Shown: positions 1 through 8,639 of the stretch, piece by piece
Layout: each line of letters opens with the position of its first letter
Numbering within the stretch: position 1 is the first letter of the stretch
NCBI RefSeq assembly: GCF_018130465.1
Contig: NZ_JAFCKJ010000008.1
Location: 1 to 64,000 of the forward strand
From: Bradyrhizobium canariense
GTDB lineage: Bacteria; Pseudomonadota; Alphaproteobacteria; Rhizobiales; Xanthobacteraceae
Length of the DNA: 64,000 nt
Direction: 5' to 3'
Translations under genes and position numbers: made by a program
Notes under the pieces: model-generated
What the model saw: the letters and a program-made list of their open reading frames with translations, nothing else
What the model was told of the DNA's origin: nothing
The model's database searches: none

Positions 1-200
1 GTCCAACCATCGCGCAGGGAAGGCCGAGTGATTGGCTACACCTGTATGCTGCTGTGCGGTTTTTCTGCGTGTGCTTTTCGCGCAGCGGACCGCGGGTGCC
101 AGCCGGCACCCGGCCTTCCCTGCGCCCTCTTGGATGAGAGGGCGGAGCGACCATGCAAAGCTCGGGCGAATTGCGCCGCGAGGATGCGAAGGTATGTCTG
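1..200. repeat. Palindromic intergenic repeat, family R1 (may extend past window edge)
   Basis: The outer arms GCAGGGAAGGCCG (14-26) and CGGCCTTCCCTGC (111-123) are exact reverse complements. Pairing continues two bases outward and resumes inside after one mismatch. A smaller hairpin, GGGTGCC (94-100) with GGCACCC (105-111), is nested at the right side. No credible reading frame crosses it. From memory, sequences of this kind recur between genes in Bradyrhizobium genomes. The right boundary near 200 is a guess, and the left end may lie outside the window. Confidence 0.55.
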
Positions 201-283
201 CGGTTTGGAATATGCATCGGAGGACGGCGATGCCGCCCCTTGCTCGCAACGACGATGTGGAGACTACGAACGCGTTTCTCTCA

Positions 284-427
284 CCGTCACCCTGAGGTGC
301 GCGCCCTGCGGCGCAGTCGCAGGGCAAGCCTCGAAGGGCGACGGCCCGGCTGCATCTCGGCCGCGCATCCTTCGAGGCTCCGCTTGCGATGCTTTCGCAT
401 CACAAGCTTCGCACCTCAGGATGACGG
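284..427. repeat. Palindromic intergenic repeat, family R2
   Basis: The terminal arms at 284-300 and 411-427 pair over 16 of 17 positions with one C/A mismatch. A second nested pair is GCCTCGAAGG (328-337) with CCTTCGAGGC (369-378). The whole element could fold into a long branched hairpin. It lies just beyond the stop codon of the minus-strand DUF599 gene, so it may also shape the 3' end of that transcript. It is non-coding on both strands as far as I can see. Confidence 0.65.
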
Positions 428-469
428 AACGGATTTTCTGTTGTTGCGCTCGCAATGAGGATATCGAGA

Positions 470-1183
470 TCAATGACCGCGCTTCATCACGTCGCCATCC
501 ACCACTTCCGGGGCCATCGCAGCCCACGCGCTCGACGCGAATTGCCGTCGCCAGGTCACGATCACCACGGCTGCCGTGGTCACGAACAACACCCAGGGGC
601 TGACGAACCAGCCGAGATAGCCGAGTGCGAAGAAGAAGGCGCGCTGGCCGCGGTTGAAATGGCGGCCGGCGGATTCGAACAGGCGCGAGGTGCGGATAAC
701 GTGGGCTTCGGCCTCGGGCGTGCCACGCAGCGAGGCCGGCGGCATGCCGCCGAACAGGATCGCGACATAGTTGAACAGGCGATACGACCAGGCGAATTTG
801 AAGAACGCGTAGACGCAGATCAGGACGAGGCCGACGCATTTCAGCTCCCACAGCGCGGGCGAGGGGCTGAGGTCGATCGGCAGCTTGCCCAGAATCGCAA
901 TGGCGTCGTTGGTCGCGTGCAGCAGCGCCAGCGCGCCGCCGAGCGCGATCAGGCTGGTGGAGGCGAAAAAGGCGGTGCCGTTCTGCAGCGAGGCCATGAT
1001 CTGCATGTCGACCATGCGCGCGTCGCGGTCGAGCAGCCGGCGCACCCACACCTCGCGGTAGCGGTTCATGCGCGCCGACAGGCTGTCGCGGCCATAGGCC
1101 GAATGCTCCAGCGTCAGCGCGTAGACCAGCCATTCGATGATGAAGAAGCCGACCGCGGTGATGTCGACCCAATGCCTGCTCAT
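470..1183 (-). CDS. DUF599 family membrane protein
   Basis: A 237-residue integral membrane protein of the DUF599 family, whose biochemical role is unknown. It opens with a hydrophobic segment (FFIIEWLVYAL). A soluble part follows with the family-like stretch RYREVWVRRLLDRDARMVD, then several membrane helices, including one after GTAFFASTSLIALGGALALL and a C-terminal pair around residues 190-222. The start at 1183 is chosen because AGGAG lies seven bases upstream; an ATG 36 bases further out lacks such a site. The gene stands alone, with repeat R2 behind its stop codon. Confidence 0.85.
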   Translation of the reverse strand: MSRHWVDITAVGFFIIEWLVYALTLEHSAYGRDSLSARMNRYREVWVRRLLDRDARMVDMQIMASLQNGTAFFASTSLIALGGALALLHATNDAIAILGKLPIDLSPSPALWELKCVGLVLICVYAFFKFAWSYRLFNYVAILFGGMPPASLRGTPEAEAHVIRTSRLFESAGRHFNRGQRAFFFALGYLGWFVSPWVLFVTTAAVVIVTWRRQFASSAWAAMAPEVVDGDVMKRGH

Positions 1184-1308
1184 GTCCGTCTCCTGGCGAG
1201 GATCGCAAACGATTGCCACGCATGGCGAGGTGCGGCAACGATTGATTGGCGGCAGGCGATGGCGTTAAAAGCAGCTCGTTTCAAGACGTCTCGGGAAGGA
1301 CTGATGAC

Positions 1309-1971
1309 ATGGCTGCGCTGAAACTCGCAATCGGCAACAAGAACTACTCGTCATGGTCGATGCGGCCCTGGCTCGCGCTGCGCGCCAACGACATCCCGTT
1401 CGTGGAGACCCTGATCCCGCTCTATACCGACAATCCCGCGGACAAGGAGCAGATCATCTCGTTCAGCCGCGCCGGCAAGGTGCCGGTGCTGGTCGACGGC
1501 GACATCACGGTGTGGGATTCGCTGAGCATCATCGAACATCTCGCCGAGCGCTACCCGGAAGTGAAGCTGTGGCCGGACGACGCCGCCGCCCGCGCCCATG
1601 CCCGTTCCGTGTGCGCCGAGATGCATTCCGGCTTCATGGCCCTGCGCAACGAATGCGGCATGAACCTGCACCGCCCGGTGCGCCCCGTGACGCTGTCGGC
1701 GGACGCCGAGGCCAATGTCGCGCGCGTGCAGGAGATCTGGCGCGAGTGCCGGATCCGGTATGGCGCCAATGGACCGTTCCTGTTCGGGCGCTTCGGCGCG
1801 GCGGATGCGATGTATGCCCCGGTGGTGCACCGCTTCCGCACCTACGCGATCGAGGTCACGCCGGAGACCAAGGCCTACATGGACACGATGCTGGCGCTGC
1901 CGGCGTTCCAGGAATGGACCCGGGACGGGCTCGCCGAAACGCTTGTCATCGAAAAGTTCGAGAACGTGTAG
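1309..1971 (+). CDS. Glutathione S-transferase family protein
   Basis: A 220-residue soluble protein with the two-domain GST layout. The N-terminal thioredoxin-like half runs to about residue 80 and contains SSWSMRPWLAL (glutathione-site region), the cis-proline segment GKVPVLVDGD, and the SLSIIEHLAERYP motif that ends the fold. The helical C-terminal half includes FGAADAMYAPVVHRF, matching the conserved N-capping region of GST domain II. The start at 1309 follows a GGGAAGGA site. The substrate cannot be read from the sequence; members of this subgroup are usually annotated only as GST-like. Confidence 0.9.
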   Translation: MAALKLAIGNKNYSSWSMRPWLALRANDIPFVETLIPLYTDNPADKEQIISFSRAGKVPVLVDGDITVWDSLSIIEHLAERYPEVKLWPDDAAARAHARSVCAEMHSGFMALRNECGMNLHRPVRPVTLSADAEANVARVQEIWRECRIRYGANGPFLFGRFGAADAMYAPVVHRFRTYAIEVTPETKAYMDTMLALPAFQEWTRDGLAETLVIEKFENV

Positions 1972-2059
1972 TCGCGAATGTGATTGAGCGCGGCTTGACG
2001 GCACGCCGCATGGCGGCGCTCAATCGTGGCGGAGCTACGGCCTAGGAGAGGGCACAGTC

Positions 2060-2428
2060 ATGGGAATCCTGGACTCGCTGGAGAACAACCCGGCGCTGCG
2101 GAGCGCGCTCGGCCAGCTCGGCGCAGCCGTGTTGCCGGCCGTGCTGAACGAGGTGCTCGGCAGCAACAATCAGGGCGGCCTCGGCGCGATCGTCGCAAAA
2201 CTCCAGCAGGCGGGGTTCGGTGACCAGGTCAAATCCTGGCTCGGCAACGGCCAGAACCTGCCGATCTCGGCCGACCAGCTCCGCAGCGTGCTCGGCAGCG
2301 ATACCGTCCGCCAATTGGCTGCGCGCTACAACATCCCGGTCGACCAGCTGGGCCAGATTCTGGCCCAGGAACTGCCCAAGGCCGTGGATCACGCCAGCCC
2401 CGACGGCCATTTGCCCCATAGCGCCTGA
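2060..2428 (+). CDS. YidB-like (DUF937) protein
   Basis: A 122-residue protein that opens MGILDSLENNPALRSALGQLG and has a glycine- and leucine-rich middle (GGLGAIVAKLQQAGFGDQVKSWLGNGQN). The C-terminal part reads LGSDTVRQLAARYNIPVDQLGQILAQELPKAVDH. This matches the YidB/DUF937 family, small soluble proteins of unknown function found widely in Proteobacteria. A GAGAGG site precedes the ATG. The stop codon is followed by a short perfect palindrome, GGAACCGGTTCC. The gene is monocistronic as far as spacing shows. Confidence 0.88.
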   Translation: MGILDSLENNPALRSALGQLGAAVLPAVLNEVLGSNNQGGLGAIVAKLQQAGFGDQVKSWLGNGQNLPISADQLRSVLGSDTVRQLAARYNIPVDQLGQILAQELPKAVDHASPDGHLPHSA

Positions 2429-2605
2429 GGAACCGGTTCCAGCGGTATCTCTGGCCGGCCCCATCACTCTGAAATAACTGCAAAATTGGCACGTTTGCCA
2501 TGCTGCATACTGCTGGCCAAAAAGGCAGGCCGCATGCTATATAGCGCCGGGTTTCCGGCCGGCCGACGCAGTGGGACCATGGGCGTGGCAGGCGTTGTTT
2601 GAGTG

Positions 2606-2809
2606 ATGGAGAGGGTGTTGAAGCACAAATTCCCTATTGGCGCGCGCGTATTGTTCACGGCCAGCAACGTCGCACGCCCCGCTGCCAGCGGCTCGTATGA
2701 GGTCATCCGCCTCCTGCCGACGGATGGTGACGACTGCCAGTACCGGATCAAGAGCTCGACCGAAGCCTTCGAACGCGTCGCCAAGGAAAGCCAGCTCGCG
2801 CTGTCCTGA
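2606..2809 (+). CDS. Small conserved hypothetical protein
   Basis: A 67-residue protein, mainly beta-type in composition, with the stretch KFPIGARVLFTASNVARPAASGSYEVIRLLPTD broken by glycine and proline turns. It ends YRIKSSTEAFERVAKESQLALS. I recognise no named family, although small proteins of this shape recur in Bradyrhizobium. The start is uncertain: a GTG at 2603, the ATG at 2606, and GTG/TTG codons at 2615 and 2618 (preceded by GGAGAGG) are all possible. It sits alone between the YidB-like gene and a membrane protein gene on the same strand. Confidence 0.6.
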   Translation: MERVLKHKFPIGARVLFTASNVARPAASGSYEVIRLLPTDGDDCQYRIKSSTEAFERVAKESQLALS

Positions 2810-2968
2810 AGGCCGACGCTATCCGCGCATTGGCGCGTCCCCGGGGAATTGTATCCTGCTGCCGTCAAAAGGCCCGCTTCACCTTCACAAGGTGGGCCGG
2901 GGGCAGTTGCCGACTCTCGGTGCTCGCTTTGACCATTCGCTCTCTGCTCGCGTGAGGGGACGTCGCGC

Positions 2969-3943
2969 ATGAACTGGGCATGGGCCTCGTCGCTCGACCA
3001 AATCTGGCGCTCGCCGGCCTTTCCAGTGTGGATGACGCTGGCGGCTGCCGGCTTCTTCGGACTGATCCTCCTGGTCACGCTGCTGCGCGCCGAGAGGTCG
3101 GTCGCCAACGGCGCGCTGACCGTCATTTCACTGCTCGCCATTGCCATGGCGCTGGCTGCCAATGTGCGCGTCGATGGACCGGCGGGGTACGCCACGCCGA
3201 CCGAGGCGCGCGCGCAGGCCGCGGTCATCGCGAGCCTGCCGGCGCTGTCCTGTCTCGACGATCTCGCCGGCGATGCCGTGGCCATCGGCTGCGAGAAGGC
3301 GCTGTTCGGCGCGCCCGACGCGGCGGCTGCGGCCGTCTCCACCACCGCGGCCAGGATCGACCGGCTGATGGCGCTCGGCGATGCCGCGACCGCCGAGAAG
3401 AACCTGACGCTCGACATCAAGGTGCTGCGCAGATCGCTGGAGCGTGATCGCTACGGTCTGGTCGCGCAGGTGCTGGTCGCGCGCGACGGCTGCACGCAGT
3501 TCGACTGTGCGGCCTTCCGCTCGCTGACCGATCAGCAGCAGGTCGCCGCCAACATGGATTCCCATCTCTACGACACGCTGGTCGCGCGCTACGCGCCGAC
3601 CTGGAATACGCCTGCAGCGGCGCAATCGTTGCCGGCCACCGCCGCGCTTGCCGGACTGCCGCCGTCGATGCCGACGGGCAAGCCGACCGCTGCGGAGTTC
3701 CCGAGTGCCTCGTCGACGCCGCCAATCAGCATCATGAATCCGGAGCCGCCCACGCGCCAGGCGGCGCCCGCCGCAAACGCAGCGGCCGCGCCGGCTCCGC
3801 GCGCCCCGGCAGCGGCTTCGGCACAGGCCGCAGCTCCCGCCGCGAAGAAGCCGCCTGCGCCGAAGGCTGCGCGGGCGCCGGCGGCAGCACCGGTTCCGCT
3901 CGCGCCGCCGGCCGCGGCTCCCCCGGCTGCGGATAACGAGTAG
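2969..3943 (+). CDS. Membrane-anchored hypothetical protein with Ala/Pro-rich tail
   Basis: A 324-residue protein. Two N-terminal membrane segments lie at about 18-42 (PVWMTLAAAGFFGLILLVTLL) and 48-66 (ALTVISLLAIAMALAANV). A soluble domain with four cysteines (SCLDD, GCEKA, GCTQFDCAAF) follows; in the likely topology it is periplasmic. From about residue 235 the sequence is low-complexity alanine, proline and lysine, probably disordered. The middle resembles uncharacterised Rhizobiales proteins, and I know no function for it. The gene starts at ATG 2969; the preceding sequence GAGGGGACGTCGCGC supplies a binding site. Confidence 0.7.
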   Translation: MNWAWASSLDQIWRSPAFPVWMTLAAAGFFGLILLVTLLRAERSVANGALTVISLLAIAMALAANVRVDGPAGYATPTEARAQAAVIASLPALSCLDDLAGDAVAIGCEKALFGAPDAAAAAVSTTAARIDRLMALGDAATAEKNLTLDIKVLRRSLERDRYGLVAQVLVARDGCTQFDCAAFRSLTDQQQVAANMDSHLYDTLVARYAPTWNTPAAAQSLPATAALAGLPPSMPTGKPTAAEFPSASSTPPISIMNPEPPTRQAAPAANAAAAPAPRAPAAASAQAAAPAAKKPPAPKAARAPAAAPVPLAPPAAAPPAADNE

Positions 3944-3985
3944 ATCGGCATTCCAAATCCGTGGCTGCCCGGCTAATGCTTGGGC

Positions 3986-4426
3986 ATGCCACTACATCTG
4001 ATCAAGCTCGCCGTCGGCTGCGAATCCGTCAAGGAATTGAAGGAGTGGACCGCCGAACGGATGCGGACCGCCAAGAAAAAGGGTCTGCCGCAACACCACA
4101 TCCACATTACCCGCATGGTGCCCAAGCGCGACGCCGAGATTCTGTCGGGCGGGTCGCTCTATTGGGTGATCAAGGGCGAGGTCGCCGCGCGCGAAAAGAT
4201 CATCGGCATCGAGCCGTTCCGCGACAAGGACGGCATCGGACGCTGCCGGATCGTGATGCAGCCGAAGGTGATCCCGGTGTCGCCGCGGCCGATGCGCCCG
4301 TTCCAGGGCTGGCGCTATCTTGCCGACGATTCCGTGCCGCCCGATCTCGGCAAGTCCGCCGCCGGCTCTATCGCGGCGATGCCGGAGCCGATGCGGCGCG
4401 AGCTGCGCGATCTCGGGCTGTTGTAG
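3986..4426 (+). CDS. DUF1489 family protein
   Basis: A 146-residue soluble protein of the alphaproteobacterial DUF1489 family, function unknown. Diagnostic stretches are LHLIKLAVGCESVKELKEW near the N-terminus, HHIHITRMVPKRDAEIL, GGSLYWVIKGEVAAREKIIGI, and MRPFQGWRYL with PPDLG near the end. The ATG at 3986 is preferred over an upstream in-frame TTG at 3980 because family members begin at the LHLIKLAVG block. It is convergent with the next gene: only three bases separate the two stop codons. Confidence 0.88.
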   Translation: MPLHLIKLAVGCESVKELKEWTAERMRTAKKKGLPQHHIHITRMVPKRDAEILSGGSLYWVIKGEVAAREKIIGIEPFRDKDGIGRCRIVMQPKVIPVSPRPMRPFQGWRYLADDSVPPDLGKSAAGSIAAMPEPMRRELRDLGLL

Positions 4427-4429
4427 TCG

Positions 4430-5182
4430 CTATTCCCGGGGCGTCACGATGTGCATCCGCGCCCAGTCGGACGACGGTATGACGATGGGCCGCCCGCCTT
4501 CGCCGATGCCATCCACGATGTCGACGAGATCGGGCGCGATGCCCATCTCGTGCAGATATTTTCGGTGCTGCTCGCCAAAATACTCCGTCAGGCTCTCGCG
4601 CTGCGCAGCCGGGATGTTGGCCGCGAGCCGGTTCCGGACGGAGCGGCCGCTCAGCACCACCTTCGCGGCCTGCGGCAGGCTGCGATGCACGCCGCCCGCC
4701 AGCGCGAGCACGCAGGCGAAATCGCAAATCAGATCCGACACCGACAACTTCGCATCGAGCGGTCCGCCCGGACGCTTCAGCGTGAAGCATTCGGCGTCCG
4801 GTTTCCCGACGCAGGCTGCGACCTCGGTCGTCCCGGCCGTGGCGTCGAGGCCGCGGTCGCGCAGGATGCGGCCGAGGCTGCTCGCGACCTTGAGATTGGA
4901 TACGCCCCAGCTATGGATCACGACGGGCAGCTTGCGCCCGGCCTGACGGTCGAGGATCGCGATCAGCCGCTTGTAGCTGTCCCACTGCACAGCCCCTTCG
5001 GCGGCAATCCAGTCGGAACACCCCGGTCCGCAGGAATCGGCCGTGCCATGGGCGACGTAGAAGATCATGGCGTCGGGCGGCGAGCCGAAGACACCGATCG
5101 GCGGACGCTGCTGTGCCTGCACGGCGCCTGCGGCGACAAGCGCCAGCACGCCGCTCACGATCCTCGCGCTGGTGGATGACAT
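4430..5182 (-). CDS. Predicted periplasmic protein (COG3904-like)
   Basis: A 250-residue exported protein. A signal peptide is clear (SARIVSGVLALVAAGAVQA, cut before QQRPP), which supports the start at 5182 over an upstream extension. The mature part has a ClpP/crotonase-like feel: the pattern WDSYKRLIAILDR, LPVVIHSWGVSNLKVASSLGRILRDRG, then LICDFACVLALAGGVHR corresponds to the 'periplasmic protein' group related to serine-protease-like folds. Several cysteines could form disulfides (CGPGC, AACVG, AECF, CDFAC). No catalytic assignment is made. Monocistronic; its end nearly touches the convergent DUF1489 gene. Confidence 0.72.
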   Translation of the reverse strand: MSSTSARIVSGVLALVAAGAVQAQQRPPIGVFGSPPDAMIFYVAHGTADSCGPGCSDWIAAEGAVQWDSYKRLIAILDRQAGRKLPVVIHSWGVSNLKVASSLGRILRDRGLDATAGTTEVAACVGKPDAECFTLKRPGGPLDAKLSVSDLICDFACVLALAGGVHRSLPQAAKVVLSGRSVRNRLAANIPAAQRESLTEYFGEQHRKYLHEMGIAPDLVDIVDGIGEGGRPIVIPSSDWARMHIVTPRE

Positions 5183-5257
5183 GCCCTGCCGGTCGGCCCG
5201 TTTCCTCGCGCCGATCATCCATCCGGGCGAGCAAAGGCGCAAGATCAACCTTAGCGG

Positions 5258-6109
5258 TTACACCGCGATATTGTCGATCAGCCGGGTCGTGCCGAGCTTG
5301 GCCGCGACCAGGATTCGCAAGGGGCCGTCCTTGCGCGAGGTGACAGGCGCCAGGGTCGCTGCATGGCGCACCTCGAAATAGTCGAGCTCAAAGCCGGCCG
5401 CCGTGATCATCGCGGCACCGCGCGTCATTGCGGCCGCGACCGCTTCGCCGCTGCGGATGCGCCCGGCGCTCTCCTTCATGGCGCGGTACAGCGTGGTTGC
5501 GGTCTGCCGCTCCTGTGGCGACAGGTAGACGTTGCGCGAGGACATCGCGAGCCCGTCGCGCTCGCGCACGGTGCGGGAACCGATCACCTTGACGCCGAGG
5601 TCGAGGTCGCGGGCCATCTGCGCCACCACCCGCAACTGCTGAAAATCCTTCTCGCCGAAGATCGCGACATCCGGCCGGCACTGCGTGAACAGCTTGCCGA
5701 CGACGGTGGCGACGCCGCCGAAGAAATGCGGGCGGAAGCGGTCCTCGAGGCCGGCCAGCGCCGGTCCCTCCGGCACGATGCGGGTCGCAAAGCCTTCCGG
5801 ATACATGGCCTCGGCGCCGGGGTGCCAGACGATATCGACGTCCTCGGCGGCGAGCTTGGCGAGATCGGCCTTCCAGGTTCGCGGATAGGCGCCAAAATCC
5901 TCGGTCGGAGCGAACTGGGTCGGGTTGACGAAGATCGACACCACGACGCGGCTCGCGCGCCGCTTGGCCAGGCGCACCAGCGACACATGGCCGTCATGGA
6001 GCGCTCCCATGGTCGGGACCAGCGCGATCGTGGCCTTTCGCTTGCGAAGATTGTCGACGGCGCGTCGCAAGGTGGGGACCGTGCGGGCGATCAAGGGGCT
6101 GCGTGACAT
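5258..6109 (-). CDS. panC: Pantothenate synthetase (pantoate--beta-alanine ligase)
   Basis: Condenses pantoate and beta-alanine using ATP, the last step of pantothenate (vitamin B5, coenzyme A) synthesis in the cytoplasm. The 283-residue protein has the nucleotidyltransferase signature [12 protein letters not shown] (His38 and His41), [10 protein letters not shown], the pantoate-site region [12 protein letters not shown], and the MSSRNVYLS segment near the second signature. Length and start ([10 protein letters not shown]) match the family; the ribosome site is weak. panB is not adjacent. It is divergent from mipZ, with 281 bp between the starts. Confidence 0.97.
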   Translation of the reverse strand: MSRSPLIARTVPTLRRAVDNLRKRKATIALVPTMGALHDGHVSLVRLAKRRASRVVVSIFVNPTQFAPTEDFGAYPRTWKADLAKLAAEDVDIVWHPGAEAMYPEGFATRIVPEGPALAGLEDRFRPHFFGGVATVVGKLFTQCRPDVAIFGEKDFQQLRVVAQMARDLDLGVKVIGSRTVRERDGLAMSSRNVYLSPQERQTATTLYRAMKESAGRIRSGEAVAAAMTRGAAMITAAGFELDYFEVRHAATLAPVTSRKDGPLRILVAAKLGTTRLIDNIAV

Positions 6110-6390
6110 CAGAACTCGACGGGTTGGGAATCGGCGGGCGCGTCCCGGCGCCCGGCAGGCTAACCTTAACAAGCGGCGATCGTGGACGCCATGCATCCGG
6201 ATGCGGCACAGCATCCCGCGCAAAGCCACGCAGCAGGTCGCGACATTGTGGGCTGGATCACAGACGCAAAGTGGCGCAGCGATTCATGATGAAGGACGGC
6301 ACGTCGCGATTTGTATTGCCTGTCACGCATTTCACTTGACCGCAGACGCGGCCAACTCGAAGATATTCGTTAGGGGTGTTGAGGATCGCG

Positions 6391-7314
6391 ATGCTTGTGC
6401 AAGCTAGCCAAGGCCAGTCCGGCTCGGCGCATGTGGTCGTGCTCGGCAACGAGAAGGGCGGCTCCGGCAAGTCGACCACCGCCCTGCACATCGCAGTCGC
6501 GCTTCTGAAAGCCGGCCAGCGCGTCGCCACCATCGATCTCGACTGCCGCCAGCAGAGCTTTACTCACTACATCAACAACCGTTCCGCCTGGGCGCGCCGC
6601 ACCAAACTCGACCTCGAACTGCCGCTGCATCGCTGCATCAAGCTCGGCGAGACCATGCAGGTCGCCGAGAACGAGAATTCGGAGTTCCTTCAGTTCATGG
6701 AGGCGGTCTCGGCGGTCGAGAGCAGTTTCGACTTCATCGTCATCGATACGCCCGGCACCGACAGCTACCTGATGCGGCTCGCGCACTCGATGGCCGACAC
6801 GCTGGTGACCCCGATCAACGACAGCTTCCTCGATTTCGATGTGCTCGGCACCGTCGATCCCGCCAACTACGCGGTGACGGGCGAGAGCCACTACGCCGAG
6901 ATGGTGCGGGATGTCAGGCGCAAGCGCCGCCAGCTCGACGGCGCGACCACCGACTGGATCGTCGTGCGCAACCGCCTGTCGATGCTCGGCTCCCGCAACA
7001 AGCAGCTCGTTGCCGAGGGATTGAAGGATTTGTCGCTGCGGCTCGGCTTCCGCTATGTCGACGGCTTCGCCGAACGCGTCGTCTATCGCGAGTTCTTCCC
7101 GCGCGGCCTGACCGCGCTGGACGAGATCGACGAGGCCACGCTCGGCATGCGGCCCAATCTCGGCCATCTCACCGCGCGGGAGGAGGTGACGAGCCTGCTC
7201 CGCCAGCTCAAGCTCCCCCTCGACGAGCGCGGACGCCGCCGCGCGGCCAACCGCGCCGAGTGGTTCAATCAGGTCGACAAGCCGCTCGAGGTTCACGACA
7301 TCCTCGGCGCTTGA
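6391..7314 (+). CDS. mipZ: MipZ, ParA-like division-plane positioning ATPase
   Basis: MipZ forms ATP-dependent gradients from the ParB-bound chromosome poles and keeps FtsZ assembly at midcell in alphaproteobacteria lacking Min. This 307-residue protein begins with the deviant Walker A motif GNEKGGSGKSTT (residues about 21-32), the specific MipZ form. IDLDCRQQSFTHYINNR follows (switch I area), then Walker B DFIVIDTPGTDSYLMRLAHSMADTLVTP. The C-terminal third contains FRYVDGFAERVVYREFFPRGLTALD. The start at 6391 is set by GAGGA eight bases upstream; a GTG at 6376 is less likely. Confidence 0.95.
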   Translation: MLVQASQGQSGSAHVVVLGNEKGGSGKSTTALHIAVALLKAGQRVATIDLDCRQQSFTHYINNRSAWARRTKLDLELPLHRCIKLGETMQVAENENSEFLQFMEAVSAVESSFDFIVIDTPGTDSYLMRLAHSMADTLVTPINDSFLDFDVLGTVDPANYAVTGESHYAEMVRDVRRKRRQLDGATTDWIVVRNRLSMLGSRNKQLVAEGLKDLSLRLGFRYVDGFAERVVYREFFPRGLTALDEIDEATLGMRPNLGHLTAREEVTSLLRQLKLPLDERGRRRAANRAEWFNQVDKPLEVHDILGA

Positions 7315-7543
7315 GGCAGCGGTATATCGCTACTTCCAGCCGATCAAAGCGGCCGGTCTCCGTGGGAACCGAGCCTGCGCTCGGCCGTTTTCATCCTGCG
7401 TTTACTGCAAAAGTGAACCCGATCGAGACAGGTTGCGTCGGATGGTGACGTGCACCCTGACGTAGCCGTATGAAAGCGGAATGCCCAAGAAACGTGTGCG
7501 CCGCACAATGAAAGGGCTGCCAGTTCACAATATTTGGCCTTCC
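7315..7543. other. Intergenic region without recognised gene
   Basis: Between mipZ and the hydrolase gene at 7659 there are 344 bases. The part up to 7543 shows no reading frame with a convincing start, no long dyad and no RNA gene that I can identify. The remaining part holds the dyad and the -10-like element listed separately. Confidence 0.5.
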
Positions 7544-7567
7544 TGTCACGCGGCTGTGACATATATT
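7544..7567 (+). promoter_or_regulatory. Dyad TGTCAC-N6-GTGACA next to a -10-like TATATT
   Basis: TGTCAC (7544-7549) and GTGACA (7556-7561) form a perfect inverted repeat with a six-base centre, directly followed by TATATT (7562-7567). The geometry resembles a CRP/FNR-type operator overlapping a promoter upstream of the hydrolase gene at 7659. No good -35 hexamer is visible, which is common for activator-dependent promoters. The assignment is inference. Confidence 0.4.
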
Positions 7568-7658
7568 AGGGAATAGGCGACCAGGGGCCGAAGAGCTCCG
7601 GAAGAACACGATTTTCAACAGGGATTCAGGCCGCAAGAGCCTGAGGCTGAGGACGAAA

Positions 7659-8519
7659 ATGAAGCGTGGAATTGCCGTTCTGGTTTCGGTCAGTGCCCTC
7701 TGCGGCGTCGCCTATTTCACGGCGAGCAAGTGGGCAATCAGGCACGAGACCATCACCTTCTACGATGCCTCGCGCGACAACCGTGCGGTGCCCGTCGACA
7801 TCGCGATCCGTCGTGACAAGGAAATGCAGGCCAATGCCGGCATGATCACGATGCCGGTCGCCGTGATCAACCACGGCAACACCGTCAAGAACACCGAGTA
7901 CGGCTTCCTCGCCAACATTTTCGCTGCGCGCGGCTACCTCGTCGTCAGCCCGCAGCATGATTTGCCGACCGATCCTCCGATGGTGACCAAGCCCGGCGAG
8001 ATCTATGTCGGCCGGCTGCCGCAGATCCTGCGCGGCGTCGCCAACATCCATCTCGCCATGCAGGAGATGAAGAAGGTTCAGCCCAACGCCGACTACGACA
8101 AGGTGACGATGGTCGGTCACTCCATGGGCGGCGACATCACGATGTATTTCGCCAAGCAGTATCCGGATGAGGTCAAGAAGGTCGTCACGCTCGACAATCT
8201 TCGCGTGCCCTTCGTCACCGCCGGCAAGTTCAAGATCCTGTCGTTCCGCTCCACCGATCCGCAGTTCAAGGCCGACGCGGGCGTGATTCCGACCGACGAG
8301 GAATGCGAGAAGGCCGGCATCCAGGTCGTGAAGACCGAATTCCAGCACAACGACATGCGCGACACCGGTCCGGACGCCGCCAAGAACTCGATCCAGGGCA
8401 TGCTCGACAAGTTCCTGAGCGCGACCGACAGCGAAGTGGGGCCGGTCGACACGCAATCCTCCCCGCCCAAGATTCTCGAGCCCGGGCCGGTCGCTTTGAT
8501 GGCGCCTGCCAAGAGCTGA
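7659..8519 (+). CDS. Exported alpha/beta hydrolase family protein
   Basis: A 286-residue protein with an N-terminal signal or anchor helix (residues 4-22). The alpha/beta hydrolase core follows: PVAVINHGNT (oxyanion-hole strand and HG motif, about 66-75), the nucleophile elbow GHSMGG with Ser155, and VVTLDNLRVPF. A late histidine in EFQHNDMRD is a plausible member of the catalytic triad. The acyl chain or ester acted on is unknown; location is periplasmic or membrane-attached. GAGGCTGAGG upstream of the ATG serves as ribosome site. It is the sole gene between mipZ and the VWA/J-domain pair. Confidence 0.82.
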   Translation: MKRGIAVLVSVSALCGVAYFTASKWAIRHETITFYDASRDNRAVPVDIAIRRDKEMQANAGMITMPVAVINHGNTVKNTEYGFLANIFAARGYLVVSPQHDLPTDPPMVTKPGEIYVGRLPQILRGVANIHLAMQEMKKVQPNADYDKVTMVGHSMGGDITMYFAKQYPDEVKKVVTLDNLRVPFVTAGKFKILSFRSTDPQFKADAGVIPTDEECEKAGIQVVKTEFQHNDMRDTGPDAAKNSIQGMLDKFLSATDSEVGPVDTQSSPPKILEPGPVALMAPAKS

Positions 8520-8548
8520 CGTCTCCCTCGTCGTCGGTACCGATTTTC

Positions 8549-8582
8549 AAAGCCTCCGCCGGCTTCCGCCTGCGGGGGCTTT
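8549..8582 (+). terminator. Terminator-like hairpin after the hydrolase gene
   Basis: AAAGCCTCCGC (8549-8559) pairs with GCGGGGGCTTT (8572-8582) over eleven positions, including one G-U, with a 12-base loop. The T run is limited to the three bases at the end of the stem. It lies 30 bases past the stop codon. Confidence 0.55.
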
Positions 8583-8639
8583 GCACATTGACCGGGCTGC
8601 ACGCGCTGACCACATTAGCCGCTCACGCAGGGTCAAGGG